Shown piece after piece: positions 45,761-54,134 of a DNA stretch of 64,000 bases. The position numbers were made by a program, and so were the translations under genes. The stretch is from Mucilaginibacter empetricola. Its GTDB lineage: Bacteria; Bacteroidota; Bacteroidia; Sphingobacteriales; Sphingobacteriaceae. Numbering within the stretch: position 1 is the first letter of the stretch; every line of letters starts with the position of its first letter. The stretch is from assembly GCF_024808665.1 (NCBI RefSeq), contig NZ_JANUBZ010000006.1, positions 1-64,000 on the forward strand, in the 5' to 3' direction. The notes under the pieces were generated by a model. That model ran no database searches, was not told the DNA's origin, and worked only from the letters and a program-made list of their open reading frames with translations.

Positions 45761-46837
45761 CTATTGATACTGTATATAAATGGGGTGCGGTTTGTACATC
45801 TTTAATACTTCCTCGGGGGTAAGCATGTGATGCGGCGGCAACCATGAGTCATTTTTATAAAACAATTTGAAGCCGGTAAACTGTACCGGGTCGTGATAAA
45901 TATAATCGCGATAGGTACCGGTCTTTAATTCGGGCGGGCCGAAACCGTCCATATCCATCACAAACTGGATTTCGGGGTGAAGTTTAATGTTTTGATAATT
46001 GGTTAGCATTTTACGTGTAAAACGGTGCACAATGAAAATTTTGGGCGGCAGGTGATACTTCCTTACCTCGTTAGCTAAGTAAGCCGACACATAATTAACT
46101 TCAGTTGCGTCATAACTGCCTATTTTTTTGCCGGGATGAATGCCATCATGCATGGCAAATTCGGGATCTATACCGCAATGAACGTTAGGCATTTGCCAAT
46201 ATTTTTCTAACTTGGGCAATTCCGCGCGGATATTGCTCAACGCTACCTGTATATCCAGGAAAAGTATGGCATGAGCCCTTTTAGCCAGTCTTACTGCACT
46301 ATCTATTTTTTTTGCCGGCATGCGGTTGATATACATATTGTCCTTACCGGGAAAACCGGCTGCCACTACTGCTATATAATGCAGCGCAGGTTGCACAGGT
46401 GTTTGTGGGTCAGCTTTCTCCCAATGCTTTACTTCTCCGCGTAGTTTGGCCAGCATTTCGTCAGGCGGCAGCTCGCCCAGAATGCCCATCTTTTTAGCAG
46501 ACAAGTTGCCATAAAAAGCAATTACCCTTTTGAAAGGCAAAATAGCGCCCGGCAATGGATATGGTGCATTTTTAACAGGCCATTTGCCGGTGGTATCGCC
46601 ATTGGCAAGGCGTTTCATCAATGAATCATAAAGTTTTTTATCCAGCGGCGGGTAGGTTACAGGCGTTGCGGCAACAGTATCTGCTTTTTTGGCGGTATCT
46701 TTTTTTGCAGTGTCCTTTTTAGCTGTGTCTTTTGTGGTGCTGGTACTTGCAGCGCTGCTGTTTTTTTGACCGCAGTCAGATAAAAGCAGTACGGCTGATA
46801 ATAATACCGCAGGCAGGATAACGTTCTTTAATTTCAT
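45761..46837 (-). CDS. Hypothetical lipoprotein
   Basis: A 358-residue protein with a lipoprotein signal (LLSAVLLLSDCGQKNSS, Cys22). A low-complexity linker repeats AKKDT three times (about 35-53). The globular part (about 85-358) includes FKRVIAFYGN, LHYIAVVAAGFPG, ILFLDIQVAL and a downstream KFIVHRF-like strand (PPKIFIVHRF), a succession of hydrophobic strands and charged loops that might be a TIM-like barrel. I do not recognise a family. It is monocistronic in appearance, with a 253-base upstream spacer that shows nothing distinctive. Confidence 0.75.
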   Translation of the reverse strand: MKLKNVILPAVLLSAVLLLSDCGQKNSSAASTSTTKDTAKKDTAKKDTAKKADTVAATPVTYPPLDKKLYDSLMKRLANGDTTGKWPVKNAPYPLPGAILPFKRVIAFYGNLSAKKMGILGELPPDEMLAKLRGEVKHWEKADPQTPVQPALHYIAVVAAGFPGKDNMYINRMPAKKIDSAVRLAKRAHAILFLDIQVALSNIRAELPKLEKYWQMPNVHCGIDPEFAMHDGIHPGKKIGSYDATEVNYVSAYLANEVRKYHLPPKIFIVHRFTRKMLTNYQNIKLHPEIQFVMDMDGFGPPELKTGTYRDYIYHDPVQFTGFKLFYKNDSWLPPHHMLTPEEVLKMYKPHPIYIQYQ

Positions 46838-47090
46838 TTTTTACTTAAATGTTTTGTAGCGGGCTGAGCTAAATAATATTTTTCTGCTCCTTAATACGTT
46901 TTAATTTATCAATAGTTATTCCCCTGATTACTGAACATACTTATAGCGTTGTGTTTGCCGCTTAGGATATTCAAAATGTGTAGGGGGATATTTATTTAGC
47001 GCCAAAGATAGTAATATCGATATACAAACTATGCTTTAATAATATGATTAACAATGATTTTTTAACAGATGAAATTCAGTGGTTAATCAG

Positions 47091-47975
47091 CTATTTTGTT
47101 TTATAGAACTTGCCAAAAACACCCAGTGGTAATTTTGATCCGGCAGTGGCCTGTAAATAAAGTTCGCCGGTTTCCAGGTTTTGCACCTGAGGATAAGCAC
47201 TTTTAATCAGGTTTTCGATAATTACCGATGAAAAGCCCAGTGAATAGGTATTCAGAATCAGGAAATGCTCATCCGGGTCTAACAATTGCATTACATCGCC
47301 CATCATTTCGTTAATATTGTCTTCCAGTTTCCATTTTTCACCATTGGGGCCATGTCCATAAGCAGGAGGATCCAAGATAATACCGTTGTATTTTTTGCCG
47401 CGTTTAAGTTCGCGTTTTACAAACTTTAGCGCGTCTTCAACCACCCAGCGGATATCGGTTAGCCCGGATAATTCCTGGTTTTCGTTGGCCCAGGTAACTA
47501 CTTGTTTAATAGAATCAACGTGTGTGGTATCGGCTCCCGCAGCCCTGGCAATTAATGATGCGCCGCCGGTATAGGCAAACAGGTTAAGTACTTTAGGCTC
47601 GGGGGTTTTAAATCTTTTTATGTTTTGGGTGATATAATCCCAGTTAACAGCCTGCTCCGGAAAAATGCCAAGATGTTTAAATGAAGTTAATGCCAGGCGG
47701 AATTTAATAGCCGCTTCGGGGTTTTTATATTCAATATGCCAGCGATCAGGAGTAGCAGGGTTTTTCTTTAACCATTCGCCCGATGTGGCCGAACGACCTT
47801 TAAATTTAATATGATGCAGCTTTTGCCATTCAGCGGGACTTAACGCCTTGCTCCAAACAGCCTGTGGTTCGGGGCGTATCAGTATCACATTGCCAAAACG
47901 TTCCAGCTTTTCAAAGTCGCCGCAATCAATCAGTTCGTAATCTTTCCAGTGCGTAGGTGTGAGAAGTTGGATCAT
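47091..47975 (-). CDS. RlmI-like class I SAM-dependent methyltransferase
   Basis: A 294-residue methyltransferase. The SAM-binding motif is VLNLFAYTGGASLIARAAGA and the catalytic region is ILDPPAYGHGPNGEKWKLED, which match the RlmI/RlmK type acting on 23S rRNA. The N-terminal PUA domain of RlmI is absent, so the protein is short. The C-terminus is an LGVFGKFYKTK tail. Substrate specificity is unproven. It is downstream of the ABC genes, separated by a repeat-bearing spacer. Confidence 0.87.
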   Translation of the reverse strand: MIQLLTPTHWKDYELIDCGDFEKLERFGNVILIRPEPQAVWSKALSPAEWQKLHHIKFKGRSATSGEWLKKNPATPDRWHIEYKNPEAAIKFRLALTSFKHLGIFPEQAVNWDYITQNIKRFKTPEPKVLNLFAYTGGASLIARAAGADTTHVDSIKQVVTWANENQELSGLTDIRWVVEDALKFVKRELKRGKKYNGIILDPPAYGHGPNGEKWKLEDNINEMMGDVMQLLDPDEHFLILNTYSLGFSSVIIENLIKSAYPQVQNLETGELYLQATAGSKLPLGVFGKFYKTK

Positions 47976-47977
47976 TT

Positions 47978-48172
47978 TTCAGTGTGCAGTTTTCAGTATG
48001 CAGTTGACAGTACCTGCATTGCTGAAATTTTCAGCAAATATAGTTATTAACTACAAAAGTATTTTTGTTAACGAATGGTGATTGTAGCGGCTTTTTCCAT
48101 AGCGATGGGTTTAAAACCCGTCGCTATATTTGTGTTGAGGGTAACTGCAAACTGCCTACTGTAAACTCACAG
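47978..48172. repeat. Word-repeats and a hairpin in the spacer between methyltransferase and ABC genes
   Basis: The words TGCAGTTTTCAG and TGCAGTTGACAG (47978-48012) and ACTGCAAACTGCCTACTG (48144-48161) are the same type as the sequence inserted in the helicase gene. Between them, ATAGCGATGGGTTT (48099-48112) and AAACCCGTCGCTAT (48114-48127) form a near-perfect hairpin with a one-base loop in the annotated pairing. Confidence 0.65.
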
Positions 48173-48919
48173 CTTCTCCCGTGCTGCCTGCATAAACTTG
48201 CTGGCGAATACAAAGGCGTTGAGTTCTTTATTGTCGGTATGTGCTATCTGGTGATTGGAGCCTTCCCACCATTTTTCGCCGTTGTGCAGAAACAGGATGT
48301 GATCGCCGATACCCATTACTGAGTTCATATCGTGGGTGACAATTACTGTAGTGGTTTGAAAATCCTGGGTGATTTCACTGATCAGGTCATCAATTAAAAT
48401 AGATGTCATGGGATCAAGACCGGAGTTGGGCTCATCAACAAACAAATATTTAGGCTGCATAGATATTGCACGTGCAATGCCTACCCGCTTTTTCATACCG
48501 CCTGATAACTCTGACGGATATAAATGATTTTTGCCGGCCAGATTTACGCGTTCTAAACAAAAATTTGCCCTGTCCAGCTTTTCGCCTCTCGACATATTGG
48601 TGAACAAGTTTAACGGGAAAATGATATTTTCTTCCACAGTCATGGAGTCGAACAAAGCAGAGTTTTGGAACAGCATGCCAATTTGTTTGCGAATAGGCAC
48701 GCGGCCTTCAAAATGCATCAGCGTAAAATTTTCCTTATCGTATAATACATCGCCGCTTGTTGGTTCGTGCAGGCCAACAATGCATTTTAGTAAAGTGGTT
48801 TTGCCAGACCCCGAACTGCCTATGATGAGGTTGTTTTTGCCGGGTTTAAATTCAGCGGTTATGCCTTTAAGCACATCATTGCTCCCGAACGATTTGTATA
48901 TATCTTCAATCTGGATCAT
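48167..48919 (-). CDS. MlaF-type ABC transporter ATP-binding protein
   Basis: A 250-residue ATPase for phospholipid or lipid transport across the envelope. Walker A GSSGSGKT (34-41), signature LSGGMKKR (138-145) and Walker B YLFVDEPNSGLDP (158-170) are complete. The LSGGMKKR and EPNSGLDP forms match the MlaF/Ttg2A group. Its start overlaps the permease stop by 4 bases (ATGA), so both form one complex. The MlaD/MCE substrate-binding component is not adjacent. Confidence 0.92.
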   Translation of the reverse strand: MIQIEDIYKSFGSNDVLKGITAEFKPGKNNLIIGSSGSGKTTLLKCIVGLHEPTSGDVLYDKENFTLMHFEGRVPIRKQIGMLFQNSALFDSMTVEENIIFPLNLFTNMSRGEKLDRANFCLERVNLAGKNHLYPSELSGGMKKRVGIARAISMQPKYLFVDEPNSGLDPMTSILIDDLISEITQDFQTTTVIVTHDMNSVMGIGDHILFLHNGEKWWEGSNHQIAHTDNKELNAFVFASKFMQAAREKL

Positions 48920-49647
48920 AGCAATAATTCTGAAATAACTAAATCGGCAAATAATATCATGATACAGCTAAATACCACGCCTTTTGTGGCTGATTGGCCC
49001 ACTTCGAGCGCGCCGCCACGTGTATAAAAGCCCTGATATGCACAAACTGAAGTGATGATGAAACCAAAAACAATGGCTTTAACGGCGCAAACAGTAACAA
49101 TAACCGGGTTAAAGCCATCCGATAAACCAGCCACGTAATCAGCCGTAGATACATCTCTGGATGCCGCGCAGGCCAAATAACCGCCACCTAAACCCAATGC
49201 AACAGATACAATTACCAGTAAAGGAATCATGGTAACGCCGGTAATTACTTTTGGAGAGATGAGGTAACCCGGAGCATTTACACCCATTATTTCGAGTGCA
49301 TCAATTTGTTCGGTTACGCGCATGGTGCCAATTTGTGAGGCAATGCTTGATCCTATACGACCGGCAAGTACCAGTGCGGTAATGGTTGGACTAAACTCTA
49401 AAATAGTTGAATCGCGGGTGATACCGCCTACTACTGTTTTGGGGATGAAATCACTTACCAGCTGAAAGGCTGTCTGGATAGTTGCCACGGCTCCTATAAA
49501 TACGGAAATAATGGCAACAATGCCCAGTGAGCCAATGCCTTGTGAAACCATTTCACGCATAATTTCGGCCCAGTAAACACTGAACTTCTCGGGTTTGCGG
49601 AAACTTAAACGCAGTAAGAGTATATATCTTCCTAAACTATAAAACAT
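48916..49647 (-). CDS. MlaE-type ABC transporter permease
   Basis: A 243-residue inner membrane permease of the MlaE family with about five to six transmembrane helices. Family blocks include MREMVSQGIGSLGIVAIISV, QLVSDFIPKTVVGGI, VLAGRIGSSIASQIGTMRV and EQIDALEIMGVNAPGYLISP. It pairs with the ATPase by a 4-base overlap. The likely role is retrograde or anterograde lipid transport between membranes, inferred from family. Confidence 0.93.
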   Translation of the reverse strand: MFYSLGRYILLLRLSFRKPEKFSVYWAEIMREMVSQGIGSLGIVAIISVFIGAVATIQTAFQLVSDFIPKTVVGGITRDSTILEFSPTITALVLAGRIGSSIASQIGTMRVTEQIDALEIMGVNAPGYLISPKVITGVTMIPLLVIVSVALGLGGGYLACAASRDVSTADYVAGLSDGFNPVIVTVCAVKAIVFGFIITSVCAYQGFYTRGGALEVGQSATKGVVFSCIMILFADLVISELLL

Positions 49648-49848
49648 TTAATGAATAAAATTCGGCTAAAAATACAGTTTTTAGGGGATAAAGTATACCA
49701 TCAAAAATTATCAATAGGAATAAAGCTGCAGTTGTTTTACATTAATTGAACAAATTGGTTTAAAAATCAGCTTTTTTGAGTTGGTGATACTGTTGCTTTT
49801 TATTAATTGAGGGGAATGAATAATCAATTCTTCCAATAAAACCCGGTG

Positions 49849-50039
49849 GCCTCACCCTGCCCTCTCCAACCGCGTGCCGCCTTAGCTTTAGCGGTGGCGC
49901 AAGGAGAGGGTTCTAAAGAAGTGCGAAGTTAAGTCCTCTGCTTGCAACACCGCTAAAGCGGCACACGGTTGGAGAGGATTATTCATGCCTATTATTGTTG
50001 GTTATGGCATTCATGAAGGCTTCGCCGTTTAGGTGAGGC
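49849..50039. repeat. Intergenic repeat, family B, with a nested inverted repeat
   Basis: The ends CCTCACCCTGCCCTCTCC and GGAGAGGATT...TTAGGTGAGG match the shorter copies at 60804-60889 and 881-926. Inside, CCAACCGCGTGCCGC and TTTAGCGGTG are mirrored by CACCGCTAAA and GCGGCACACGGTTGG, apparently an extra inverted element nested in it. A further stretch (about 49980-50030) splits the right end between GGAGAGGATT and TTAGGTGAGG. Confidence 0.65.
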
Positions 50040-50126
50040 TGACACTTTTACCGCTGCTTTGACCCTCTTTACCGAAAATATGCCTCGCTTTACCAATGCA
50101 CTAATTACGTCTGTTAAAATAAAAAT

Positions 50127-50134
50127 TAGATTTG
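50127..50134 (+). promoter_or_regulatory. Probable -7 box for the SDR gene
   Basis: TAGATTTG is an exact TAnnTTTG match, 70 bases before the ATG at 50204. No strong -33 is visible at the expected distance. Confidence 0.4.
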
Positions 50135-50203
50135 TGTTATAATAATTCAGGATCGCAACCTGATGATAATAATTAAAGCTTTAAAAACACAACCAAAACA
50201 AAA

Positions 50204-50908
50204 ATGAAAAACGCAATTATCACTGCATCAACCAAAGGAATGGGCCGGGCTATAGCAATAGCCTTTGCAAAAGAAGGAGTAAACCTGGCTATTTGTTCGA
50301 GGCACGATGATGAGCTTGCGGCTTTTAAAACGGAACTTTTAACCATCAATCCTCAAATTAAAGTATTTACCTCGGTTACCGATTGCAGTATTAAACAGCA
50401 GGTGTTAACATTTGCAGCAGCTGCCGAAAAGGAACTGGGCGCTATCAGCATTATTGTAAACAACGCCGGTATGTACACTTACTCCAGCATACTGGATGAT
50501 AGCGAGGATGCTTTTCAAAAGCAGGTAAATACCAATGTAATGCCTGCTTATGAACTGTACCGTTATTTCGGTAAAAAGATGATTGCTGCTAAAGACGGAC
50601 ATATTTTTAATATCTGTTCAATAGCTGCTATTAGCCCTATTGCTGAGGCTGGTACGTATAGTGTAACAAAATTTGCACTGTTAGGTCTTACTAAAGTAAT
50701 GCGGTTAGAAATGCAAGATCATGGGGTAAAGGTAACGGCCATTATCCCCGGTTCAACACTTACCGACTCGTGGAAAGGTATGGAGGTTGACAAGGATAAA
50801 ATGGTTTTACCAGAAGACATATCATCGGCGGTGATCAGCATTTACAAAATGAGTGTTGGTGCAAACGTTGATGAAATAATTATAAAACCGGCATACGGTC
50901 AAATATAA
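50204..50908 (+). CDS. Short-chain dehydrogenase/reductase (3-oxoacyl-ACP reductase-like)
   Basis: A 234-residue classical SDR. The cofactor motif is TASTKGMGRAIAIAFAKEG, where T-A-S-T-K-G-M-G replaces the common TGxxxGxG; NNAG follows in IIVNNAGMYTYS, and the catalytic YSVTK is in EAGTYSVTKFALLG with Ser in the ICSIAAIS block. It would reduce a keto group with NAD(P)H; the substrate is unknown. It precedes PspC by 23 bases, so co-transcription is possible, though no functional link is evident. Confidence 0.9.
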   Translation: MKNAIITASTKGMGRAIAIAFAKEGVNLAICSRHDDELAAFKTELLTINPQIKVFTSVTDCSIKQQVLTFAAAAEKELGAISIIVNNAGMYTYSSILDDSEDAFQKQVNTNVMPAYELYRYFGKKMIAAKDGHIFNICSIAAISPIAEAGTYSVTKFALLGLTKVMRLEMQDHGVKVTAIIPGSTLTDSWKGMEVDKDKMVLPEDISSAVISIYKMSVGANVDEIIIKPAYGQI

Positions 50909-50931
50909 AATCACACTAAAACAACAAAAAA

Positions 50932-51552
50932 ATGAACAAAAAACTATATCGCGATGAATACCACAAAGTGTTAGGTGGTGTTTGTTCGGGGCTCGCAGAA
51001 TACTTCGATATGGATGTAACTGTTGTCCGCCTTCTGTTTGCCTTTACCGTTATTGTAATGGGTGTTGGCATTATCCCTTACATTGTTTTGTGGATTGTGT
51101 TACCAAAAAAAGGCTATCTGTACAATCAATATAATAATCCAACGGTTGATTATACCGTTCCGCCGCAACAGCCAGCAGGCGGGTTTACTCAACAGAGCAA
51201 TCCATTCAGTCGCAATCCATTTGGAGATAATACCTTCAACCAGGCGCCGCCGTTAAATTATCCGCAGAAACAAAAATCGAATGCCGGAATTATAATTGGT
51301 GTAGTGCTGATTGTTATTGGCGCAGCTGTTTTGGTAGATGAGTATGATCTGATCCCTGATTTTGATTTGGGGCAGCTGTGGCCAGCTATATTGGTATTAG
51401 TGGGTGCAGCATTAATTGTATCGGGGCAAAGGAAAAAACCATGGCACCAGGATAACTGGAGCGAAGCCGGTAAGCAGGATACCGCAGCAGATTCTGCAAC
51501 AACAGCCGGTGCAGCCGACGAACCTGAAGGCCATCACGAGCCACAAGCCTAA
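50932..51552 (+). CDS. PspC domain membrane protein
   Basis: A 206-residue protein with an N-terminal PspC domain (about 1-62: KVLGGVCSGLAEYFDMDVTV and VRLLF) containing the usual membrane helices, a Pro/Gln/Asn-rich linker (65-115), another pair of hydrophobic segments (GIIIGVVLIVIGAAVLVDEY and WPAILVLVGAALIVSG) and a charged tail. PspC proteins take part in envelope stress sensing. The next gene is a LiaF-like protein 39 bases on, and the pair fits a phage-shock/Lia-type module. Confidence 0.9.
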   Translation: MNKKLYRDEYHKVLGGVCSGLAEYFDMDVTVVRLLFAFTVIVMGVGIIPYIVLWIVLPKKGYLYNQYNNPTVDYTVPPQQPAGGFTQQSNPFSRNPFGDNTFNQAPPLNYPQKQKSNAGIIIGVVLIVIGAAVLVDEYDLIPDFDLGQLWPAILVLVGAALIVSGQRKKPWHQDNWSEAGKQDTAADSATTAGAADEPEGHHEPQA

Positions 51553-51591
51553 TATATTTATTAACAGGCATAAGCCATTAAAAATAAAAAA

Positions 51592-52596
51592 ATGAGAAAC
51601 GATAAATTAATCCCAGGCCTTGTTCTGGTACTTATAGGGGCAGCATTTTTGCTTCATAACTTTGGTTACCTGCATTTTCACCTGAGTAATATATTTCATT
51701 TGTGGCCCATATTTTTGGTGATAGCGGGTGTAAACCTGGTGTTGGCACACAATAAAGCTATTTGGGCAACTATTTTAAGAGTTTCGGTAGTAGTGCTTGG
51801 TCTTGGTTTTGTGTTGTTCGGCAACTTTGGCGATAAGTATAATTTCTGGCCAGGCTTTTCATACCATTATAACAAGTACGACAAAGATGATGATGATAAA
51901 GGCGACGATTTTACTTTTAATGATGATGACGACGACGATAATAACGACAGCACCAGCACCAGTACAAAAGTGAGTAGCAACGGTACATTTAACGAGCCCT
52001 ATAAACCAGGTATTAAATATGCCCGCCTGGAAGTGAGCGGCGGCGGTACTACCTATAACTTATCAGATACTACTAATCAGTTGTTCAGCGCCAATGCTTA
52101 CGATAAAAATGGCAAGTACAATTTTTCGCACAGTATGGACGATTCGGTTTACGTAGTGAGCTTTAAAATGAAGAATCACAACGGCATCAATTTCGATTCG
52201 GATAAAAACAACGCCGATTTTAAGTTAAATCAAAACCCAATTTGGGATGTGCATGTTGAAACCGGAGCAACCAAGCTTGACTTTGACCTTTCAAAATTCA
52301 AGATCCGCAACCTTAAACTAAATGGTGGTGCCGCATCATTTGACGTAAAATTAGGCCAGCCATTGGCAACAACCGATGTTGATGTATCAACAGGTGTTTC
52401 GGGTGTAAACATCAATATTCCGCAAAATGCGGCCTGCAGCATAGAGACAGATTCGGGCCTGTCAAACAATCATTTTGATGGATTTAATAAAACCAACGAT
52501 AATAATTACGAAACGCCGGGTTTTGCATCGGCCAAAAACAAAATACATATTCACATAAGCGGTGGCTTATCTGATTTCCATGTAAACAGATATTAA
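51592..52596 (+). CDS. LiaF-like membrane protein with Asp-rich linker
   Basis: A 334-residue protein. The first 85 residues form a LiaI/LiaF-like transmembrane region (LIPGLVLVLIGAAFLLHNFG; LWPIFLVIAGVNLVLAH; VVVLGLGFVLFGNFG). A very acidic stretch (about 97-125) is made of DDDDKGDD and NDDDDDDNND followed by STSTSTK. The C-terminal beta part (about 140-334) resembles the 'toastrack' adhesin-like fold of LiaF or DUF4097 proteins. It lies directly after pspC and before a terminator, so it may sense envelope state with PspC. Confidence 0.8.
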   Translation: MRNDKLIPGLVLVLIGAAFLLHNFGYLHFHLSNIFHLWPIFLVIAGVNLVLAHNKAIWATILRVSVVVLGLGFVLFGNFGDKYNFWPGFSYHYNKYDKDDDDKGDDFTFNDDDDDDNNDSTSTSTKVSSNGTFNEPYKPGIKYARLEVSGGGTTYNLSDTTNQLFSANAYDKNGKYNFSHSMDDSVYVVSFKMKNHNGINFDSDKNNADFKLNQNPIWDVHVETGATKLDFDLSKFKIRNLKLNGGAASFDVKLGQPLATTDVDVSTGVSGVNINIPQNAACSIETDSGLSNNHFDGFNKTNDNNYETPGFASAKNKIHIHISGGLSDFHVNRY

Positions 52597-52613
52597 TTGA
52601 AGTTTGAATGTTT

Positions 52614-52649
52614 AAAAGGTCGGGAAGTTTACAAATACCCCGGCCTTTT
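52614..52649 (+). terminator. Intrinsic terminator after the LiaF-like gene
   Basis: AAAAGGTCGGG (52614-52624) pairs with CCCGGCCTTTT (52639-52649) with one T-G wobble, followed by T-rich sequence. It separates the PspC/LiaF unit from the GYF-RDD gene at 52664. Confidence 0.75.
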
Positions 52650-52663
52650 TATTTTGATAGCCT

Positions 52664-53287
52664 ATGGAACCCAGCAATTTTTCGGATACCTACATCCTGG
52701 TAATAAACGGTAAACCCGAGGGTCCTTTTACTTTGCAGGAGCTAAAAGCCCGCAAAATAAAACCCGGCGATTTTGTAAGGACCGATGGCATGGACGATTA
52801 TAAAGAAGCCCAGGAAATGCCTCAATTACGGGAGCTTTTTGGTTTTGCCCGGCCCATGGTTATTCCCCAGTATTTTGCAGGTTTTGACCAGCGGCTGCTG
52901 GCTTCGGCTTTAGATTGGTTTTTTATTTCGGGCGTGTGTATTGTTATTGTCTTTTTTGCCACGTTGTTTATCAGTAATGACGTGCTAAGGGTTAGTGTTG
53001 CTTTCAGCTTGTTGTTTATTATTCCATTGGCAAAAATTATATGTCATATAGTAATGGAGTGCTCAGCAAAACAGGGAACTTTTGGCAAGCAGATACTTAA
53101 AATAAAAGTGTGCGATATGGATGGCGAGCGAATAGGCGCTGCTCGGTCTGTAAAGCGTAACCTGCTGAAAATTGTATCGGTATTGCCTTTTTTTATTGGT
53201 TACCTGTTTAGTTTTTTTAATAAGCAGCAACAATGCATGCACGATATGCTGGCCGGAACCTTGGTAACAAAAGAAAGATTAATTTAG
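52664..53287 (+). CDS. GYF-RDD family membrane protein
   Basis: A 207-residue protein with an N-terminal GYF_2-like domain (about 8-60: INGKPEGPFTLQELKARKI) and an RDD membrane domain starting RLLASALDWFFISG (about 80-207), with KQGTFGKQILKIKVCDMDG and the end QQQCMHDMLAGTLVTK. RDD proteins are thought to act in transport or membrane biology, but the role is unknown. A paralogue converges on it, 5 bases after its stop. Confidence 0.88.
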   Translation: MEPSNFSDTYILVINGKPEGPFTLQELKARKIKPGDFVRTDGMDDYKEAQEMPQLRELFGFARPMVIPQYFAGFDQRLLASALDWFFISGVCIVIVFFATLFISNDVLRVSVAFSLLFIIPLAKIICHIVMECSAKQGTFGKQILKIKVCDMDGERIGAARSVKRNLLKIVSVLPFFIGYLFSFFNKQQQCMHDMLAGTLVTKERLI

Positions 53288-53292
53288 GCTGA

Positions 53293-53922
53293 TTATAATT
53301 TTACAACGTAGGTTTTTGCCAGGTAATCATGCAGTGCCTGACGGCGTTCCGAAAAAAATATGCTTAAAAAGCCGAGGTAAAATATAGAGATAGATATCAC
53401 CTTTGCAGCACTACGGCCAAGCGCATTCAGATAACTTAAACCGGCGCCATCAATATCAACAACTATTAATCCGCATAATTTTTTCCCCAGGCTGCCTTTC
53501 ATGGGCGATGCTTCACAAACGGAGTTGTAAATCACTAAAATAGCTGATACAATAAATTCAATAGCCAGCACCTGGCTTAGTGAAAGTTTAAACAGATCAT
53601 TGTACGATTGAAGGCTAAACTTTATGCCATAGGTTGCCAAAAAGGAAAATGCCAGGCCCGATAAAAACGACAGGATAAAGTAATCAATTATATAAGCCAG
53701 CAAGCGCCACCAAAAAGAGGCAAGGTTGTCTTCCGTTGGAAAAACAATGCCACGGGCCTCAAAATATGGATATAATTCAGGCAAATCACAGGCATCCTGC
53801 CAGTCGTCACTTTTAGGCGACAGCACCTGTGTGTGAAGATCAATATTGGTGCCGATAAGCTCCTCAAATGTAAGCGGCCCTTTTTCCTCGCCGTTTTCTT
53901 CAATATAATAACCGTTGTCCAT
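53293..53922 (-). CDS. GYF-RDD family membrane protein (convergent paralogue)
   Basis: A 209-residue protein of the same architecture as its plus-strand neighbour: GYF_2-like N-terminus (YYIEENGEEKGPLTFEELIG) and RDD domain (FWWRLLAYIIDYFILSFLSG, then MKGSLGKKLCGLIVVDIDG and RRQALHDYLAKTYVVKL). The two genes are tail to tail with 5 bases between, so they may share a transcription end region. They are clearly diverged, so the duplication is not recent. Confidence 0.88.
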   Translation of the reverse strand: MDNGYYIEENGEEKGPLTFEELIGTNIDLHTQVLSPKSDDWQDACDLPELYPYFEARGIVFPTEDNLASFWWRLLAYIIDYFILSFLSGLAFSFLATYGIKFSLQSYNDLFKLSLSQVLAIEFIVSAILVIYNSVCEASPMKGSLGKKLCGLIVVDIDGAGLSYLNALGRSAAKVISISIFYLGFLSIFFSERRQALHDYLAKTYVVKL

Positions 53923-54134
53923 CGTTATTTAAATTCGACTGAAAGATATAAAATAACCATACATTTTCGCCTATTTAAATCAAAAAACCAACCTTCACAT
54001 TGTATTAAAGTAAATACTTTACTAACTTTATTCAAACACTCCTCTTTCTAATTAATTAAACCTGTTTGGCTTCAATAAACTTTTGCATAAAAGGTTATTT
54101 ATTAAGTTATTAAATTAATCAATATTAAACCATA

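Larger units (their letters stand above)
49648..50203. other. Intergenic region with nested repeat and SDR promoter
   Basis: No gene is seen in these 556 bases. A family B element spans 49849-50039. Upstream of it the sequence is AT-rich with nothing recognised. TAGATTTG at 50127-50134 is a plausible -7 box of the SDR gene. Confidence 0.55.
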
